From Arenivirga flava (GTDB lineage: Bacteria; Actinomycetota; Actinomycetes; Actinomycetales; Microbacteriaceae): DNA of 64,000 bases. The notes under the pieces are model-generated. The model saw nothing but the letters and a program-made list of their open reading frames with translations. It was not told where the DNA came from and made no database searches. Of the stretch, positions 16,463 to 26,265 are shown piece by piece. The position numbers and the translations under genes were made by a program. Each line of letters starts with the position of its first letter. Positions within the stretch are counted from its first letter, which is position 1. Location of the stretch: assembly GCF_030161575.1 (NCBI RefSeq), contig NZ_BSUL01000001.1:2647809-2711808 (forward strand), given 5' to 3'.

Positions 16463-17628
16463 GGGGCCACCCCCGCCACGGCCGGCTTGAAGCCGAGCCG
16501 CGCGTTCTCGCAGCAGCCCGGACGGCACACGTCGAACCAGGGCCCCAGGCCCGTCATCGCCGGCCGCTCGGCGGCAGGGGTGCCGTGCACGCGCTCGAGC
16601 ACGAGGTCGACGAGGCCGGCGACGTAGGCCGGATGGATGCCCGGCGTCGGCGTGCGCAGCGCCTGCATGCCGTGCGACTCGGCGGTCTGCACCGCCTCGG
16701 TGTCGAGGTCCCAGAGCACCTCCATGTGGTCGCTCACGAAGCCGAGCGGCACGATCACGACCGCCTCGACGCCGTCCTGCGCCAGCTCGGCGATCTCGTC
16801 GTTGACGTCGGGCTCGAGCCAGGGCTGCGTGGGCGGGCCGCTGCGGGACTGGTACACGAGCTTCCAGGCCACGTCCGCGCCCAGCGTCGTCATGATGTGC
16901 TCGGCCACCGCGCGGTGCTGCGCGCCGTACGCGCCCTCGTCGCCGAAGTCCCGGTCCCGGGGTCCGCTCCTCAGGGCGTCGCCGGTCGGGATCGAGTGCG
17001 TCGCGAACAGCACGCGGGTACGCGAGGAGGCGATCCCCCGGTCGGCGAACGTCGCGAGCGCATCGCGCACGCCCTCCGCGAAGGGGGTCACGAAGCCGGG
17101 GTGGTCGAAGAACTGGCGCACCTTGTCGATGCGCAGCTCGCCTCGCAGGCCGGTGGCGTCCAGCGCCATCGCGAAGTCCTCACGGTACTGGCGGCAGCCC
17201 GAGTAGCTGGAGTAGGCGCTGGTGGCCAGCGCGATGATGCTGCGGAAGCCGCGGTCGTGCGCCTCCTGCACCGCGTCCTTCATGTAGGGGTCCCAGTTGC
17301 GGTTGCCCCAGAGCACGGGCAGGTCGATGCCGCGGCGCTCGAGCTCGGCCTCCAGGGCGGCCTTGAGCTGGCGGTTGTGCTCGTTGATGGGGCTCACGCC
17401 GCCGTAGTGACGGTAGTGGTGCGCCACCTCCTCGAGCCGCTCGTCGGGGATGCCGCGGCCGGCGGTCACGTTGCGCAGGAAGGGGATCACGTCGTCCTGA
17501 CCCTCCGGCCCGCCGAAGCCGGCGAGCAGGATGGCGTCGTACGCCACCGGGGCCTCGACGTGCGGCGGGCCGCAGAGCGCCGGCTCCGAGGCCGCGAGCA
17601 CGGCCTGGCCGTTGGTGATGCCGCTCAC
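16459..17628 (-). CDS. hemH: Coproporphyrin III ferrochelatase
   Basis: The 389-residue chelatase inserts Fe(II) into coproporphyrin III in the actinobacterial pathway. ILLAGFGGPEGQDDVIPFL opens the domain. The catalytic His is in VLFATHSIPTGDA, and the conserved acidic region is LVYQSRSGPPTQPWLEPDVND. The C-terminal CRPGCCENARLG cysteines are like the [2Fe-2S]-cluster ligands known in actinobacterial enzymes. The start is a GTG (VSGITNG) overlapping the hemQ stop by 4 nt. Direct linkage to hemQ is the mark of the coproporphyrin-dependent branch. Confidence 0.93.
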   Translation of the reverse strand: MSGITNGQAVLAASEPALCGPPHVEAPVAYDAILLAGFGGPEGQDDVIPFLRNVTAGRGIPDERLEEVAHHYRHYGGVSPINEHNRQLKAALEAELERRGIDLPVLWGNRNWDPYMKDAVQEAHDRGFRSIIALATSAYSSYSGCRQYREDFAMALDATGLRGELRIDKVRQFFDHPGFVTPFAEGVRDALATFADRGIASSRTRVLFATHSIPTGDALRSGPRDRDFGDEGAYGAQHRAVAEHIMTTLGADVAWKLVYQSRSGPPTQPWLEPDVNDEIAELAQDGVEAVVIVPLGFVSDHMEVLWDLDTEAVQTAESHGMQALRTPTPGIHPAYVAGLVDLVLERVHGTPAAERPAMTGLGPWFDVCRPGCCENARLGFKPAVAGVAP

Positions 17629-18308
17629 GCGAGCACCTCGGGCACCTCGGCGGCGGGGATGCGGCGACCCGTGTAGAACGGGATCTCCTCGCGCACGTGG
17701 CGGCGCGCATCCGTCGCCCGCAGATCGCGCATGAGGTCGACCAGGTCGGTCAGCTCGTCGGCCTCGAGGGGGAGCAGCCACTCCCAGTCGCCGAGGGCGA
17801 AGGACGAGACGGTGTTCGCGATGACGTCCGTGAACGCGGCGCCCTTGCGGCCGTGCTCGGCGAGCATCCGGCCGCGCTCGGCCGGGTCGAGCAGGTACCA
17901 CTCGTAGCTGCGCACGAAGGGGTAGAGGCAGAGCCAGCCGCGCGGCTCGATGCCGCGCATGTAGCCGGGCACGTGCTGCTTGTTGAACTCGGCGTCGCGG
18001 TGCACGCCCATGGCGCTCCAGCTCAGCTCGAGGCGGTCGAGCACGCTGGCGCGGCGCAGCTCGCGCAGCGCGGCCTGCAGGCCCTCCGCGGTCGGGCCGT
18101 GCAGCCAGAGCATGAGGTCGGCGTCGGCGCGCAGGCCGCTCACGTCGTAGATGCCGCGCACGGTCACGCCGTCGAGCGCGTCGATGGCGGCCTGCAGCGC
18201 CTCGCCCTCGCCGCCGTCGAGGCGGAAGCCGGTCGGGCGGCGGTACACGGCCCACAGCGTGAACGCGCCGGGGGTGGCGGCGCCGGCGGAGGTGTCGATG
18301 TCGTTCAT
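17625..18308 (-). CDS. hemQ: HemQ, coproheme decarboxylase
   Basis: The 227-residue protein belongs to the chlorite-dismutase-like family and carries out the last step, oxidative decarboxylation of two propionates of coproheme to give haem b. By alignment to the Corynebacterium and Listeria enzymes, the catalytic Tyr is Y129 in LYPFVRSYEWY, the axial His is H152 in MLAEHGRKGAAF, and the distal His is H112 in NKQHVPGYM. The spacing of 112/129/152 matches the known 118/135/158 set. It overlaps hemG by 4 nt at its start and hemH by 4 nt at its end. Confidence 0.94.
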   Translation of the reverse strand: MNDIDTSAGAATPGAFTLWAVYRRPTGFRLDGGEGEALQAAIDALDGVTVRGIYDVSGLRADADLMLWLHGPTAEGLQAALRELRRASVLDRLELSWSAMGVHRDAEFNKQHVPGYMRGIEPRGWLCLYPFVRSYEWYLLDPAERGRMLAEHGRKGAAFTDVIANTVSSFALGDWEWLLPLEADELTDLVDLMRDLRATDARRHVREEIPFYTGRRIPAAEVPEVLA

Positions 18309-19572
18309 CGGTCGTCCATTCTTCCACTAGGTTCCTGCGAGGTGAGTCCGCGCTCGGCGAGCGTGCGGCGGGCGTGCGCGACGACCCGGGCGAGGCCGGT
18401 GCCGGCGACCGCGGTGCCGATGCGCACCACGTCCTCGGCGTCGTCGGAGGCGACCGGATGCGCCCCGGCGGGCGCCGGCGTCGCCCACGTCTGCAGGTGG
18501 CTGCTCACGAGCATCGTGCGGTCGAGCGCGATCCCGAGCAGGCGCCCGGCCTCCAGCAGCGCGAGGTCGACGAGCTCGTCGCCGTCGAGCGCGGGGAGGG
18601 GTAGCTGAGCCGCACGACGTGCCTGCCGGCGGGCAGCGCCTCGGCCAGCCAGGGCCACTTGGCGCTGGAGTGCGTGAGCGCCTTGGCCGCGGTGAGCCGG
18701 CGCGCCACGAGCACGCCGGTGCCGCGCGGCCGGGTGTCGAGCGCGGGGGCGTCGAGCAGCAGGGTGGCGATGACGAGCGACCCGGAGTCCGTCGTCGTCG
18801 GCGCGCCCGCGAGCACGGTGAGGTCCGCGGCGCCGGGGCCGGGCAGGTCCGAGCCGAGGTGCACCGTGGCGCCGAGCCGCTCGAGGTCGGCGGCGAGGGC
18901 CTCGACGAGCGTGTGCATGCCGCCGCGCAGCCCGGCGACGGCGGTGCCCGCGGCGGCGGCGCGCTGCCGGGCGACGGCGGCGCCCAGCGAGCCGGTCTCG
19001 CGCATCGCCTCGGCGAGACCCGGCGCGGCGACGGCGAGGGGCATCCGCTCGGGCGGGGTGGAGTAGACGCCGCCGGCGACCGGGGCGACCAGCCGGTCCA
19101 GCACGCGGTGCCCCATCCGGGCGATCACCACCTCGGCGAGGCTCGCGTCGTCGTCCACCCGCACGGGCAGGTGCCGGTCGAGGCGCGCACGCAGCACGCC
19201 GGCGCGGCCCAGCACGGCGCGCACGCCGGGCTCGGCCAGGTCGCCTGGGATGCCGAGCAGGCCCGTGCGGGGCAGCGGATGCGCGCCCGCCGGTCCCACG
19301 AGCCACGCGCCCTCGGCGATCGGGGCGACGCGCTCCAGACCGAGCTCCTCGGCCAGGCCGGCCACGGCATCCGTGCGGGTCGCGAAGCTCTCCGCGCCGA
19401 CGTCGAGGGCGATCGAGCCGCCCGCGCCGTCGTCGAGGAGGGCGGATGCGACCGTGCCGCCGAGCCGCTGCGTCCGCTCGTGCAGGTGCACGCGCCATCC
19501 GGCGCGCGCGAGGTCGCGCGCCGCGACGAGACCGGCGATGCCGCCGCCGGCGACGGCGGCCGTGCGGGTCAC
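18305..19572 (-). CDS. hemG: Coproporphyrinogen III oxidase, FAD type (frameshifted here)
   Basis: The N-terminal dinucleotide fold reads [20 protein letters not shown], followed by [20 protein letters not shown] conserved [12 protein letters not shown] and [16 protein letters not shown] follow, as in HemY/CgoX flavoproteins. The frame breaks after VVRLSYPS; one more C in the C runs opposite 18593-18601 restores [21 protein letters not shown] and the tail to 18305, for 422 residues. In actinobacteria this enzyme oxidises coproporphyrinogen III to coproporphyrin III, ahead of HemH. The GTG start overlaps the hemE stop by 4 nt. An enzyme this central is unlikely to be really broken. Confidence 0.85.
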
Positions 19573-20632
19573 AGGGAGTGCACCAGCTCGACGATCCGGG
19601 TGAGCACGGTCGGGTCGGTCTCGGGCGGCACGCCGTGACCGAGGTTCACGACGTGGGCGCGCGCGGCGCGGCCGCGCTCGACGACCTCGCGCACATGCGC
19701 CTCGACGACCGGCCAGGGGCTCCGAGCAGTGCGGGGTCGATGTTGCCCTGCAGGGTGACGTCCTGCCCGACGCGGCGGGCGGCCTCGTCGAGCGGCAGGC
19801 GCCAGTCGACGCCGAGCGCGTCCACGCCGATCGAGCGCATCGCGGGCAGCAGCTCGGCCGTGCCGACGCCGAAGTGGATGACGGGCACGCCGAGGTCGCG
19901 CACCGGCTCGAGCGCGAGCGCCGAGTAGGGGGCGACCGAGCGGGTGTAGTCGGCCACGCCGAGCGAGCCGGCCCAGGAGTCGAAGAGCTGCGCGGCGCTC
20001 GCGCCGGCGAGGATCTGCGCGCGCAGGAAGGCGCCGGTGAGCCGAGCGGTCCAGCTGAGCAGCGCGTCCCAGGCCTCCGGGTCGCCGTGCATGAGGGTGC
20101 GCGCGGGCAGCTGGTCCTTCGACGGGCCGCCGGCGGTGAGGTAGGCGGCCAGCGTGAACGGCGCGCCCGCGAAGCCGATGAGCGGGGTGGAGCCCATCTC
20201 GGCGACGGTGCGGCGCACGCCCTCCGCGACGGCGGAGAAGTCGGCGGCCTCGGGGTCGGGCAGCGCGGCGACCTGCGCGGCGGTGGTGATCCGCTCGGCG
20301 AAGACCGGGCCGCGGCCCGGCTCGATGGTCACATCGACGCCGGCGAGCTTGATCGGCACGACGATGTCGCTGAAGAAGATGCCCGCGTCCACGCCGTGGC
20401 GTCGGACCGGCTGGAGCGTGATCTCGCTCGACATCGCCGGGTCGAGGCAGGCGTCGAGCATGTCGGTGCCCATCCGCAGCTCGCGGTACTCGGGCAGTGA
20501 GCGCCCGGCCTGACGCATGAACCAGACGGGCGGATGCTCGGGCCGTTCGCCCCGCAGTGCGCGCAGGAGCGCGGAGTCGCCGGTGGCGGAGCGGAGGAGG
20601 GGATGAGCATCGCCGAGAGCGGAAGACGGCAT
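19569..20632 (-). CDS. hemE: Uroporphyrinogen decarboxylase (frameshifted here)
   Basis: HemE removes four carboxylates from uroporphyrinogen III. The signatures [24 protein letters not shown]-like [20 protein letters not shown], and [15 protein letters not shown] are present. After [15 protein letters not shown] the frame breaks; one more C in the run opposite 19716-19719 restores [28 protein letters not shown] and the stop, for 354 residues. I chose the ATG at 20632 because TACCCT lies 7 nt upstream; a GTG at 20638 is also possible. It is the promoter-proximal gene of the haem operon and divergent from hemA. Confidence 0.86.
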
Positions 20633-20639
20633 GGTCACC

Positions 20640-20645
20640 AGGGTA
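20640..20645 (-). promoter_or_regulatory. Leaderless-type -10 (TACCCT) for the hemE operon
   Basis: On the minus strand TACCCT lies 7 nt before the hemE ATG at 20632. It shares a gap of under 50 nt with the divergent hemA promoter, so the two must influence each other. Confidence 0.4.
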
Positions 20646-20667
20646 CATCGACAAGTCGTAGAAGGTT

Positions 20668-20673
20668 TAGACT
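20668..20673 (+). promoter_or_regulatory. Leaderless-type -10 (TAGACT) for hemA
   Basis: TAGACT ends 6 nt before the hemA GTG, the same element and spacing as at 1869. No ribosome-binding site is present. Confidence 0.5.
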
Positions 20674-20679
20674 CGTGCG

Positions 20680-21966
20680 GTGCTCGTCTCCCTGTCCGCC
20701 ACGCACCGCCGTACGCCCTTCGAGACGCTCGAGCGCCTCTCGGTGACGTCGGAGGACTTCGCGGGCCGACTGGTCGCGTCGAGCGAGGCCGTCAGCGGCG
20801 CCGTCGTCGTCGCCACCTGCAACCGCTTCGAGGTGTACCTCGAGCTCGACGACCCGGTGACCGCCGGGCGCGCCGTGGCCCTCGAGGCGACCGCGAACGA
20901 GATGCACCGCAGCTTCGGCCTCGACGAGCGCGAGCTCGGCGAGCTGCTCGACGTGCGCACCGGCCCCGAGGCCGTGGAGCACCTCTTCAGCGTCACCGCC
21001 GGCCTCGACTCGGTCGTGATCGGCGAGGGCGAGATCGCCGGACAGGTGCGCCGCTCGCTCGAGGACGCCCGCTCGCGCGGCACGACCTCGCCCGAGCTGG
21101 AGCGCGCCTTCCAGCACGCCTCGCAGACCAACCGCGGCATCCGCAAGACCACCGCGCTGGCCCACGCCGGCCGGTCGCTCGTGCGCCTCTCGCTCGAGCT
21201 CGCGGCCAGCCGGGTGGAGGACTGGTCGGCCGCCCGCGTGCTGCTCGTCGGCACGGGCTCCTACGCCCGCGCCACGCTGGCCGCGCTGCGCGACCGCGGC
21301 GTCGTCGACGTCGCCGTGCATTCGCCCTCGGGCAACGGCGCGCGCTTCGCGCTGCCCCGCGGTCTGCGCGACGTGCCCGCCGCAGCGCTCGCGGCCGAGC
21401 TGGCCCAGGCCGACCTCGTCATCACCTGCACCTCCTCGGTGCAGGTCGTCGACCGCGCGCTGATCGAGTCCGGCCGGCTGCAGCACGGCGCGCGCCGCCA
21501 GCTCGTGATCGATCTCGGCATGCCACGCAACGTCAACCCCGACGTGCGCGGCCTGGAGCTGCTCGAGCTGCTCGATCTCGAGATCATCCGCCTGCATGCG
21601 CCGCTCGAGGAGCTCAACGCTACCGAGGACGCGCAGCAGCTCGTACGCCGCGCCGTCGACGACTACGCCGACGCCCGCGCCGAGCAGGCGCTCGCGCCCG
21701 CCGTCAGCGCGCTGCGGCAGCACGTGCACGGCGTGCTCGAGGAGGAGATCGCCCGGCTGCGCCGCCGCGGGGGCGACCCCGAGACGGAGGCGGCGATGCG
21801 CCACCTCGTCGGCGTGCTGCTGCACGAGCCGAGCGTCCGCGCCCGCGAGCTGGCCCGCGAGGGCGAGCCGGAGCGCTTCATCGACGGCGTCGAGGCGCTG
21901 TTCGGGCTCGAGGTCGAGCGTCGCGATCGGCGCGACGAGCGCGGCCCCGGCCTCCTCGCGGTCTGA
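20680..21966 (+). CDS. hemA: Glutamyl-tRNA reductase
   Basis: The 428-residue enzyme reduces glutamyl-tRNA to glutamate-1-semialdehyde with NADPH, the committed and usually regulated step of haem synthesis. The catalytic Cys is C47 in VVVATCNRFEVYLEL. GLDSVVIGEGEIAGQVRRS is the family signature, RVLLVGTGSYARATLAAL the NADPH fold, and the C-terminal helices form the dimerisation spine. The GTG start gives the standard N-terminus MLVSLSATHRRTPFE. It is divergent from the other haem genes; the two promoters share a gap of under 50 nt. Confidence 0.94.
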   Translation: MLVSLSATHRRTPFETLERLSVTSEDFAGRLVASSEAVSGAVVVATCNRFEVYLELDDPVTAGRAVALEATANEMHRSFGLDERELGELLDVRTGPEAVEHLFSVTAGLDSVVIGEGEIAGQVRRSLEDARSRGTTSPELERAFQHASQTNRGIRKTTALAHAGRSLVRLSLELAASRVEDWSAARVLLVGTGSYARATLAALRDRGVVDVAVHSPSGNGARFALPRGLRDVPAAALAAELAQADLVITCTSSVQVVDRALIESGRLQHGARRQLVIDLGMPRNVNPDVRGLELLELLDLEIIRLHAPLEELNATEDAQQLVRRAVDDYADARAEQALAPAVSALRQHVHGVLEEEIARLRRRGGDPETEAAMRHLVGVLLHEPSVRARELAREGEPERFIDGVEALFGLEVERRDRRDERGPGLLAV

Positions 21967-21976
21967 GCCGCTCGGC

Positions 21977-22138
21977 TCAGAATCCGAAGGCCGACGCGAT
22001 CCGCTGCAGCTCTCCCCAGGCGTAGACCGCGAAGAACACGATCGCGCCCATCGAACCGGCGATGAGACCGAGGGTGAGCAGCAGGTGCCGCCACTCGGGG
22101 CGGTTGCCGGATCGGGTGCGCTGCGGTGCCGTGGTCAT
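21977..22138 (-). CDS. Small single-span membrane protein
   Basis: This 53-residue protein starts MTTAPQRTRSGNRPEWRHLL, a basic cytoplasmic N-terminus. One hydrophobic helix follows (about residues 21-43, LTLGLIAGSMGAIVFFAVYA), then a short GELQRIASAFGF tail. It ends convergent with hemA, 10 nt away. No family is recognised. Longer in-frame readings upstream are Arg/Pro-rich and have no support. Confidence 0.55.
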   Translation of the reverse strand: MTTAPQRTRSGNRPEWRHLLLTLGLIAGSMGAIVFFAVYAWGELQRIASAFGF

Positions 22139-22242
22139 GCGACCAGTCCACCGCGCGGGGTGCGATCCGCGCGTCGGGCGACGGTGCCATCCGCCATCCG
22201 CCGAAGGTTGTAGCGCACCCTGACGGGGCACCCTGAGACGAC

Positions 22243-22276
22243 GATGGCGCCGACCCCGAGCGGGACCGGCGCCATC
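22243..22276 (-). terminator. Terminator of the siderophore-binding protein gene
   Basis: GATGGCGCCG and its exact complement CGGCGCCATC form a 10-bp stem around a 14-nt loop, 14 nt after the end of the minus-strand gene. Confidence 0.7.
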
Positions 22277-22289
22277 GCGCAAGCAGGGG

Positions 22290-23291
22290 CTATGCGGCGG
22301 GGGCGGCCTGCTCCAGCGCGTCGACCAGGGCGTCGAGGCCCCAGCTCACGCTGAGCGCGGTGGGCGGCGAGACCGCCGCCACGTAGGACGCGCCGACCAG
22401 CGGGGCGACCGTGCCGGCCGCGACCTGCGGCAGGGTGGCGGCGGTGCTGCTGGCGAGGTACGTGTCGGCCGTGGCCTGGTCGTCGAAGTAGAGCAGCAGC
22501 ACGTCGCTCTCGAGCTGGTCGAGCTGCTCGTTGCTCGCGGTGAAGAAGAACGAGCCGTCGCCCGGGTCGAAGCCCTCGAGCGCCGGGGCGTTCTCGAAGC
22601 CGAGCTCGAAGAGCACCTCGACCCGCGGATCGGCCGGCGTGTAGCCGTAGAAGGCGCCCTCGAAGTCGGCGGCGGCGATGATGGTCTTTCCGGCGAACTG
22701 GGGGTGCTCCTCGGCGACGGTCGCGAGCTCGGCGGAGATGTCGTCGATGATCGCGTCGGCCTCGTCCTCCCTCTGCAGCGCGGTGCCGGCGGTCGTGATG
22801 ACCTCCTGCCACGGCGTGGACCACTCCTTCTCCGGGTAGGCCACGGTCGGGGCGATGGCGTCGAGCAGGTCGTACTCGTCCTGCGTCACGCCCGAGTAGG
22901 TGGCGAGGATCAGGTCGGGCTCGAGCGCCGCGATCGCCTCGACGGGGGTCTCCTGGCTGTTCGGCAGCACGGTGGTCTCGCCGCCGAGGGCGTCGAGCTC
23001 GTCGACGACCCAGGGCTCGATGCCCTCCTCGTTCGCACCGTAGGACTGGTAGCTGATGCCGACCGGCACGATCCCGAGGGCGAGCACCGCCTCGGTGCTG
23101 CCCCAGCCGAGCGTCACGACGCGCTCGACGTCGGCGGGGATCTCGGCCGTGCCGAGCGCGTGCTCGATCGTGACGGACTCGGCGCCGGGCTCGGCGGCGC
23201 CGCCGGCGTCCGGGCCGGTCGTGGCGCAGCCGGTGAGGGCGAGGGCGGCGATCGCGCCGAGTGCGGCGATCGAGCGGATGCGGTTGGTCAC
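22290..23291 (-). CDS. Iron-siderophore ABC transporter, substrate-binding lipoprotein
   Basis: The 333-residue lipoprotein has a signal peptide ending in the lipobox LALTGC, so it is anchored outside the membrane. The FecB/FhuD-type periplasmic-binding fold shows in RVVTLGWGSTEAVLALGIVP, LEPDLILATYSGVTQDEYDLL and WQEVITTAGTALQ. It would hand ferric siderophores to the permeases encoded just upstream on the same strand. The GTG start has AGGAG 8 nt upstream, which rules out the longer reading. It has its own iron box (23326-23344) and is separated from the ATPase gene by 93 nt. Confidence 0.9.
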   Translation of the reverse strand: MTNRIRSIAALGAIAALALTGCATTGPDAGGAAEPGAESVTIEHALGTAEIPADVERVVTLGWGSTEAVLALGIVPVGISYQSYGANEEGIEPWVVDELDALGGETTVLPNSQETPVEAIAALEPDLILATYSGVTQDEYDLLDAIAPTVAYPEKEWSTPWQEVITTAGTALQREDEADAIIDDISAELATVAEEHPQFAGKTIIAAADFEGAFYGYTPADPRVEVLFELGFENAPALEGFDPGDGSFFFTASNEQLDQLESDVLLLYFDDQATADTYLASSTAATLPQVAAGTVAPLVGASYVAAVSPPTALSVSWGLDALVDALEQAAPAA

Positions 23292-23325
23292 GCGGGGTGC
23301 TCCTGTGCTGTGAGAGGGGTAGAGG

Positions 23326-23344
23326 CGAGGGTAGCCTAACCTCA
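23326..23344 (-). promoter_or_regulatory. DtxR/IdeR iron box upstream of the siderophore-binding gene
   Basis: On the minus strand this reads TGAGGTTAGGCTACCCTCG. It matches 15 of 19 positions of the DtxR/IdeR consensus TTAGGTTAGGCTAACCTAA, including the whole AGGTTAGGCTA core. It lies 34 nt upstream of the gene's GTG. Iron-loaded DtxR (encoded at 50650) would repress from here. Confidence 0.8.
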
Positions 23345-23384
23345 CGCTACGCGATCCTGCCGTGGAGCGGGACGGCAGGCGTCG

Positions 23385-24190
<806 letters not shown>

Positions 24191-24191
<1 letters not shown>

Positions 24192-25222
24192 CAGCGGCTC
24201 CTCTCGCGGTCGCGTCCCGTGGCGAGCAGCCACAGCAGGTAGGCGGCGCCGATCGCGCCGGTGACGATGCCGGCGGGGGCGGCGAGGTTCAGGGGCAGCG
24301 CGTGCTGCGCGACCACGTCCGCCCAGACCACGATGAGCGCCCCGACCAGCGCCGTCGCACCGAGCGACGGACGGCCGAGGCCGAGCACCCGCCGCGCGAC
24401 GGGCGCGGCGATCAGGGCGACGAAGGCCATCGGCCCGGAGGCGGCGGTGCCGGCGGCGGCGAGCGCCACGGCGAGCGCGAGCAGCATCGGGCGCAGCCTG
24501 CGGGCCGGTGCGCCGAGGCCCGTGGCGAGCTCGTCGCCCGACTCGAGCAGGCCGAGCGGACGAGCGGATGCGGCCACCAGCGGCAGCAGCGCGGCGAGCA
24601 CGATCGCGAGCACCGCGATCTCCGGCCACCGCGCGTTGCCGACGCTGCCGACCAGCCAGGAGAGCGCCGTCGCGGCTTCGCGCACGTCGCTCCGCGTCAG
24701 CACCCACTCGAGGGCGGACTTGCCCATGAACCCGATGGCGATGCCGGTGAGCACGAAGCGGTAACCGCTCACGCCGGTTCCGCCGCGCAGCGACAGGAGC
24801 GAGATGAGGGCCGCGATCACGAGCGCCCCCGCGAAGGCGGAGCCGGTGACGATCCACGGCGCCGCGCCGGCCATGAGGGCCGTGACCGCGGCGACGCTCG
24901 CCCCGGTGGTGATGCCGATGACGTCCGGGCTGGCGAGCGGATTGCGCAGCACGCTCTGGAACAGGCCGCCGGCGAGCCCGAAGGCGGCGCCGACGAGCAC
25001 CGCGAGCACGAGGCGCGGCAGGCGCACGTCGATCACGATGAAGCGGTCGAGCCGCTCGCCCCCTCCGGCGAGCACCTGCAGCACGTCGAGCGGCGTGAGG
25101 CCGAAGTCGCCCAGGCAGAGGATGAGCAGCCCGGCGACGAGCAGCAGCGCGGCCATCACGGCGAGCGTCGCACGGGCTCGGCGGCGACGGCCGGAGCCGA
25201 GGCGCGCGGGGGCGGCGGTCAC
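24191..25222 (-). CDS. Iron-siderophore ABC transporter permease 2
   Basis: The 343-residue FecCD-family permease has about nine to ten membrane helices after a basic N-terminus. The segment VLAVLVGAAFGLAGGLFQSVLRNPLASPDVIGITTGAS is the family hallmark, with the RNPLASP loop contacting the ATPase. It overlaps permease 1 by 4 nt and the ATPase gene by 1 nt beyond its stop. With permease 1 it forms the heterodimeric channel. Confidence 0.92.
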
Positions 25223-26264
25223 AGCCCCTCGCTCCGGTTGCGGCGCAGCAGCAGGATCATGACCGGCGCGCCCAGGAACGCGGTGACGATGCCGACCTCG
25301 ATCTCGGAGGGGCGCGCGATCAGCCTGCCCGCCACGTCCGCCAGCAGCACGAGCGCCGGCCCGAGCAGCGCCGAAAGCGGCACGATCCAGCGGTAGTCCT
25401 GCCCGACGAGCCCTCGGGCGAGGTGCGGCACGACGAGGCCGACGAAGAGCAGCGGCCCGGCGAGCGCGGTGCCGCCGCCGGCGAGCAGCACGATGACGGC
25501 GAGCAGCAGCGCGCGCACGGCGCCGGTGCGCTGCCCGAGTCCGCGGGCGAGGTCGTCGCCGAGCGCGAGCAGGTTCAGGGTGCGCCCGCTGAGGAGCGCC
25601 ACCGCCGCGCCGACGGCCAGGAACGGCCAGATCGAGGCCACGTTGTCGAGGTCGCGCCCCACGAGCGACCCGACCTGCCAGAAGCGGAACCGGTCGAGGG
25701 TCTGCTGGTCGCTGAGCAGCACGAGGCTGATCACCCCCTGCAGCCCGGCGGTGAGCGCTGCTCCGGAGAGCACCAGCCGGGCGGGGAGGTGCCGCCCTCG
25801 CCGCCGCGACCGACGAGGTAGACGACGACGGTCGCCACCGCAGCGCCCAGCAGTGCGCACCAGAGGTAGCCGAGGCTGGTCGAGACGCCGAGCAGCGCGA
25901 TGCCGAGCACCACGAAGAGCGACGCCCCCGTGCTCACGCCGAGCAGCCCCGGCTCGGCGAGCGGATTGCGGGTGAGCCCCTGCATGACGGCCCCGGCGAG
26001 CGCGAAGGCGATTCCCGCGAGCAGCCCGATCACCGTGCGCGGCACCCGCAGGTCGCGCACGACCGTGTGGTCGTTGTCGCCCGTCACCGGGTCGAGCAGG
26101 GCCTGCAGCACGGCGGAGGGCGCTACGTCGCGGGCGCCGAGCGCCAGGGAGGCGAGCAGCGCCAGCGCCAGCAGCGCTGCGGCGAGCACGAGCACCAGCG
26201 TCCGCCGGCCGACCCCGATGCGAGCGGCGGATGCGGCGGGCGCCCCCTCGAGCGCGGTCGCCAC
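25219..26264 (-). CDS. Iron-siderophore ABC transporter permease 1 (frameshifted here)
   Basis: The N-terminal half has the FecCD hallmark RTVIGLLAGIAFALAGAVMQ followed by TRNPLAEPGLLGVSTGAS. After VVYLVGRGGEGGTS the frame breaks; one more C opposite the G run at 25783-25786 restores PARLVLSGAALTAGLQGVIS and the rest to 25219, for 348 residues, the normal size. The second half has GPLLFVGLVVPHLARGLVG, a conserved loop. The GTG start is 1 nt after the reductase stop, so translation is coupled. Confidence 0.85.
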
Positions 26265-26265
26265 C

